Shown: positions 59,537-64,000 of the stretch, piece after piece
Layout: each line of letters opens with the position of its first letter
How positions within the stretch are numbered: the first letter of the stretch is position 1
Assembly: GCF_043290135.1 (NCBI RefSeq)
Contig: NC_134710.1
Span: forward strand, 278,090,776 to 278,154,775
DNA: 64,000 nucleotides
From: Rhipicephalus microplus
Taxonomy: Eukaryota; Arthropoda; Arachnida; Ixodida; Ixodidae
Direction: 5' to 3'
Notes under the pieces: generated by a model
Told to the model about the DNA's origin: nothing
What the model saw: only the letters and a program-made list of their open reading frames with translations
Database searches by the model: none
Made by a program: the position numbers and the translations under genes

Positions 59537-59552
59537 ACTGCGCCACGCCGAC
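59537..59552. repeat. Target-site duplication, 5' copy (16 bp)
   Basis: ACTGCGCCACGCCGAC, identical to 53148-53163. On the minus strand it reads as the first 16 nt of the tRNA-like unit, then the retrotransposon begins. Confidence 0.93.
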
Positions 59553-60910
59553 AGATGGCGACTGTGTTAAAGAAGTAGTCAAATCACAAAGTCACTGTTT
59601 AACTTCAGTTTTGTTTGTTGTTTGTTCGAGATTGACGGGATCTGCACCTGCTACTAACATTTGCACATTTGATAAACACGAACAAGTGCTGCGTGTAACG
59701 ATTGCCACTGCGATAATGGCAACAGCGCTATGTTTTTGTTGCAATTTACAACCCCAAGAAAAAAAAAACACCTCAGTGGACCGAGGAGCAGCTAGAGTTT
59801 ATCGACAATTACTGCCAAGTTTATTATCCGTTTCTCGCTCCTTCCAAAGGGCGATATCTGTTCAGGCTTTATGACGCCTCAATGCTCATTCGTTAGATAC
59901 GCCCACACAATTGATTTTGATGTTCTTCGCGCAACGCACACCGCAGTCGTGCCAGCGCACCGTTGTTGCTCTGTCGTTAGGAACAGCTACATAACGGCTT
60001 GTTCAAAACGAATACAGTGCGCCAGAAACATTATGCTATCATATTGGTTCAGTAGGCATATGAATTGACGTGTCTATGTTCTCGCATAAGAGCCAGCGAA
60101 GCGCCGGCGAGTGCGACCGGCGGCTGTCGGTGAGGCGAGGCGTACCTTTGGTGGAAGTGCTGCAAGCGCGTCGCATCGATGTTTGTTGCTTCTTGCGCGG
60201 ACACCGTACACAATGAAAAAGGCTTCATTTAGGTTAAATGATGCCGCATCTGTGCTGTATTGTCATTTTTACTCGTCAAAATTGTGTATTCTGAAACCCA
60301 GAAGCGCCGATAACACTTGTACGGGCTCGGTCGGTATGACTAACCTTTGGTGGAAATCATGGCGGTAGAACAGAAGGGTGAAAGTCAAATTCGCTGGGGA
60401 TCCTCTCGACGCATGTCGAAACTGAAAGTTATGCATATTCACACGTAGTTTGTTAACTTAAAGGGACGGCTCAAACAATAGAGTGTGCAAGAATAACATG
60501 AGTTGCGTTTCTAGCGTGGCGACATCAAGTGACCGCTGTGTTCTGCTCTAACATTAAAAGGGGCAATTGCGAACTGGAGCCCATTTATTTGTCGACAACT
60601 GCTTGCCGATGTAAAACATTTATTGTCATCTTCACAGTGACAACTCTAGTCTTCTAAACATCACAACAAGGAAACACATCGTGGATGTCAAACTGATGTA
60701 AGTACGTGCGCGAAATGTAAACATATTCCCGGCCGCATATTTTATGCTCCACAAAAATTGAAGCGTTAATTGTTGACACCACAGGAATAAAAAACAAAAC
60801 GTACTGAAAGCGTATTGGGCAGCGTTGGTTTCTTTTGACCGTAAACATATATCTCTGCGCATTCAAGGATGAAACACTACAAATGAGTGATTTCACATAC
60901 TGTCATGTGC
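59553..60910. other. No gene recognised
   Basis: Original 5' flank of the tRNA-like unit, then mixed intergenic DNA. Frames such as 60111-60368 (+) have no domain. Confidence 0.35.
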
Positions 60911-61120
60911 TTTTTATCCTGCCACCGTCATCCACCAAGCTTCCATCATGCCACCGTCATCCGCCTTGCTCACCAAGCCTTCCATCAAACACGTTTTGCC
61001 TCGCCACCATGAGCAGGGCATTTTCCACCGTCACCACCATCGGCTCGCCACCACCACCATCATCTGCCACCATTTTTTCCACTCTAGCCGTCATCAGCCA
61101 GCATTTTCCACCGTCACCAC
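60911..61120 (+). repeat. CCACCAT-rich minisatellite, left part
   Basis: Repeated TGCCACCGTCATCC (60919 and 60952) and GGCTCGCCACCACCACCATC units. A ~85-90 bp unit, GGCTCGCC through TTTCCACCGTCACCACCAT, is repeated on both sides of the Ruka copy at 61133. Confidence 0.75.
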
Positions 61121-61132
61121 CATTGGCTCGCC

Positions 61133-61378
61133 GCCCCGCCGCAGTGGTCTAGCGGCTAAGGTACTCGGCTGCTGACCCGCAGGTCGCGGGATCAAATCCC
61201 GGCTGTGGCGGCTGCATTTGCGATGGAGGCGGAAATGTTGTAGGCCCGTGTTCTCAGATTTGGGTGCACGTTAAAGAACCCCAGGTGGTCGAAATTTCCG
61301 GAGCCCTCCACTACGGCGTTTCTCATAATCATATGGTGGTTTTGGGACGTTAAACCCCACATATCAATCAATCAATCA
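61133..61378 (+). mobile_element. Ruka SINE, full length, inside a minisatellite
   Basis: The head GCCCCGCCGCAGTGGTCTAG, B-box region GGATCAAATCCC and full body are present, with tail CATATCAATCAATCAATCAA. CCATTGGCTCGCC before and CCATTGACTCGCC after are the duplicated target, differing at one base. Confidence 0.95.
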
Positions 61379-61545
61379 ACCATTGACTCGCCACCACCAC
61401 CACCATCTGCCACCATTTTTTCCACTCTTCCCGCAATCAGCCATTATGCCCACTACAGTCTCCACCATATCCACTAATGTTTCCACCATATCCACTATTC
61501 TTTACACCATATCCACCAACTATTCCAGCATCCACCAACCTAGGA
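61379..61545 (+). repeat. CCACCAT-rich minisatellite, right part
   Basis: It continues the same unit (GACTCGCCACCACCACCACC, ATCTGCCACCATTTTTTCCA) and then TTCCACCATATCCACTA-type short repeats to about 61545. Confidence 0.75.

Positions 61546-64000
<2,455 letters not shown>

Noticed and set aside
52880..61545. Possible CRISPR array (repeated motifs with spacers)
   Set aside because: The repeats are irregular minisatellites in a eukaryotic genome, with no constant repeat and spacer lengths and no cas genes.

Overview
The window looks like nuclear DNA of a hard tick (Ixodidae, most likely Rhipicephalus or a close relative). The main evidence is about ten copies, whole or partial, of one tRNA-headed SINE with an (AATC)n tail. 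I recognise it as the Ruka family, described from Rhipicephalus appendiculatus. Long AC, ATT, TA and GGAT microsatellites and several old non-LTR retrotransposon lineages fit the same picture. Only two cellular protein-coding genes can be supported. One is an intronless class I histone deacetylase of the HDAC8 type (16509-17774, +). The other is the last exon of a gene for a protein with two telobox-like Myb domains (49641-51225, +). Nearly everything else is transposable elements, their debris, or unrecognised non-coding DNA.

Layout. 56-2578: a fold-back element with ~300 bp inverted terminal repeats and a 5 bp flanking duplication, carrying a second hairpin and the RNase H end of an I-like retrotransposon. 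2600-3050: an RTE-like reverse-transcriptase remnant (-). 3.4-16 kb: Ruka copies, simple repeats, small palindromes and a repeat with a TATA/initiator arrangement near 15.0 kb. 16.5-17.8 kb: HDAC8. 18-36 kb: SINEs, a degraded Tx1/L1-like retrotransposon (20.3-22.1 kb, +) and several dispersed repeats, otherwise AT-rich DNA. 37.5-43.4 kb: a nearly complete but broken I-clade retrotransposon (+). 48.6-49.5 kb: a ~145 bp tandem repeat and GGAT-type arrays immediately before the Myb exon. 53.1-59.6 kb: a full-length, degenerate Tx1/L1-like element (-), split by a later CR1/L2-like insertion (57212-58679, +). 60.9-61.5 kb: a CCACCAT-rich minisatellite with a Ruka copy inside. 62.2-62.4 kb: a 222 bp AC array.

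The most notable finding concerns the Tx1-like family. The full-length copy is bounded by a perfect 16 bp target-site duplication (53148-53163 and 59537-59552). That 16-mer is the first 16 nucleotides of a tRNA-like sequence, so the insertion lies in the 5' end of a tRNA-like unit and the duplication rebuilds the whole unit next to the retrotransposon's poly(A) tail. The second copy, at 20.3-22.1 kb, also ends with its A-tail directly abutting the first nucleotides of a different tRNA-like SINE head, in the same orientation. Two of two copies at the same register suggests a retrotransposon that targets the 5' end of tRNA genes or tRNA-derived SINEs. All domain calls rest on reading motifs by eye; no database search was run.
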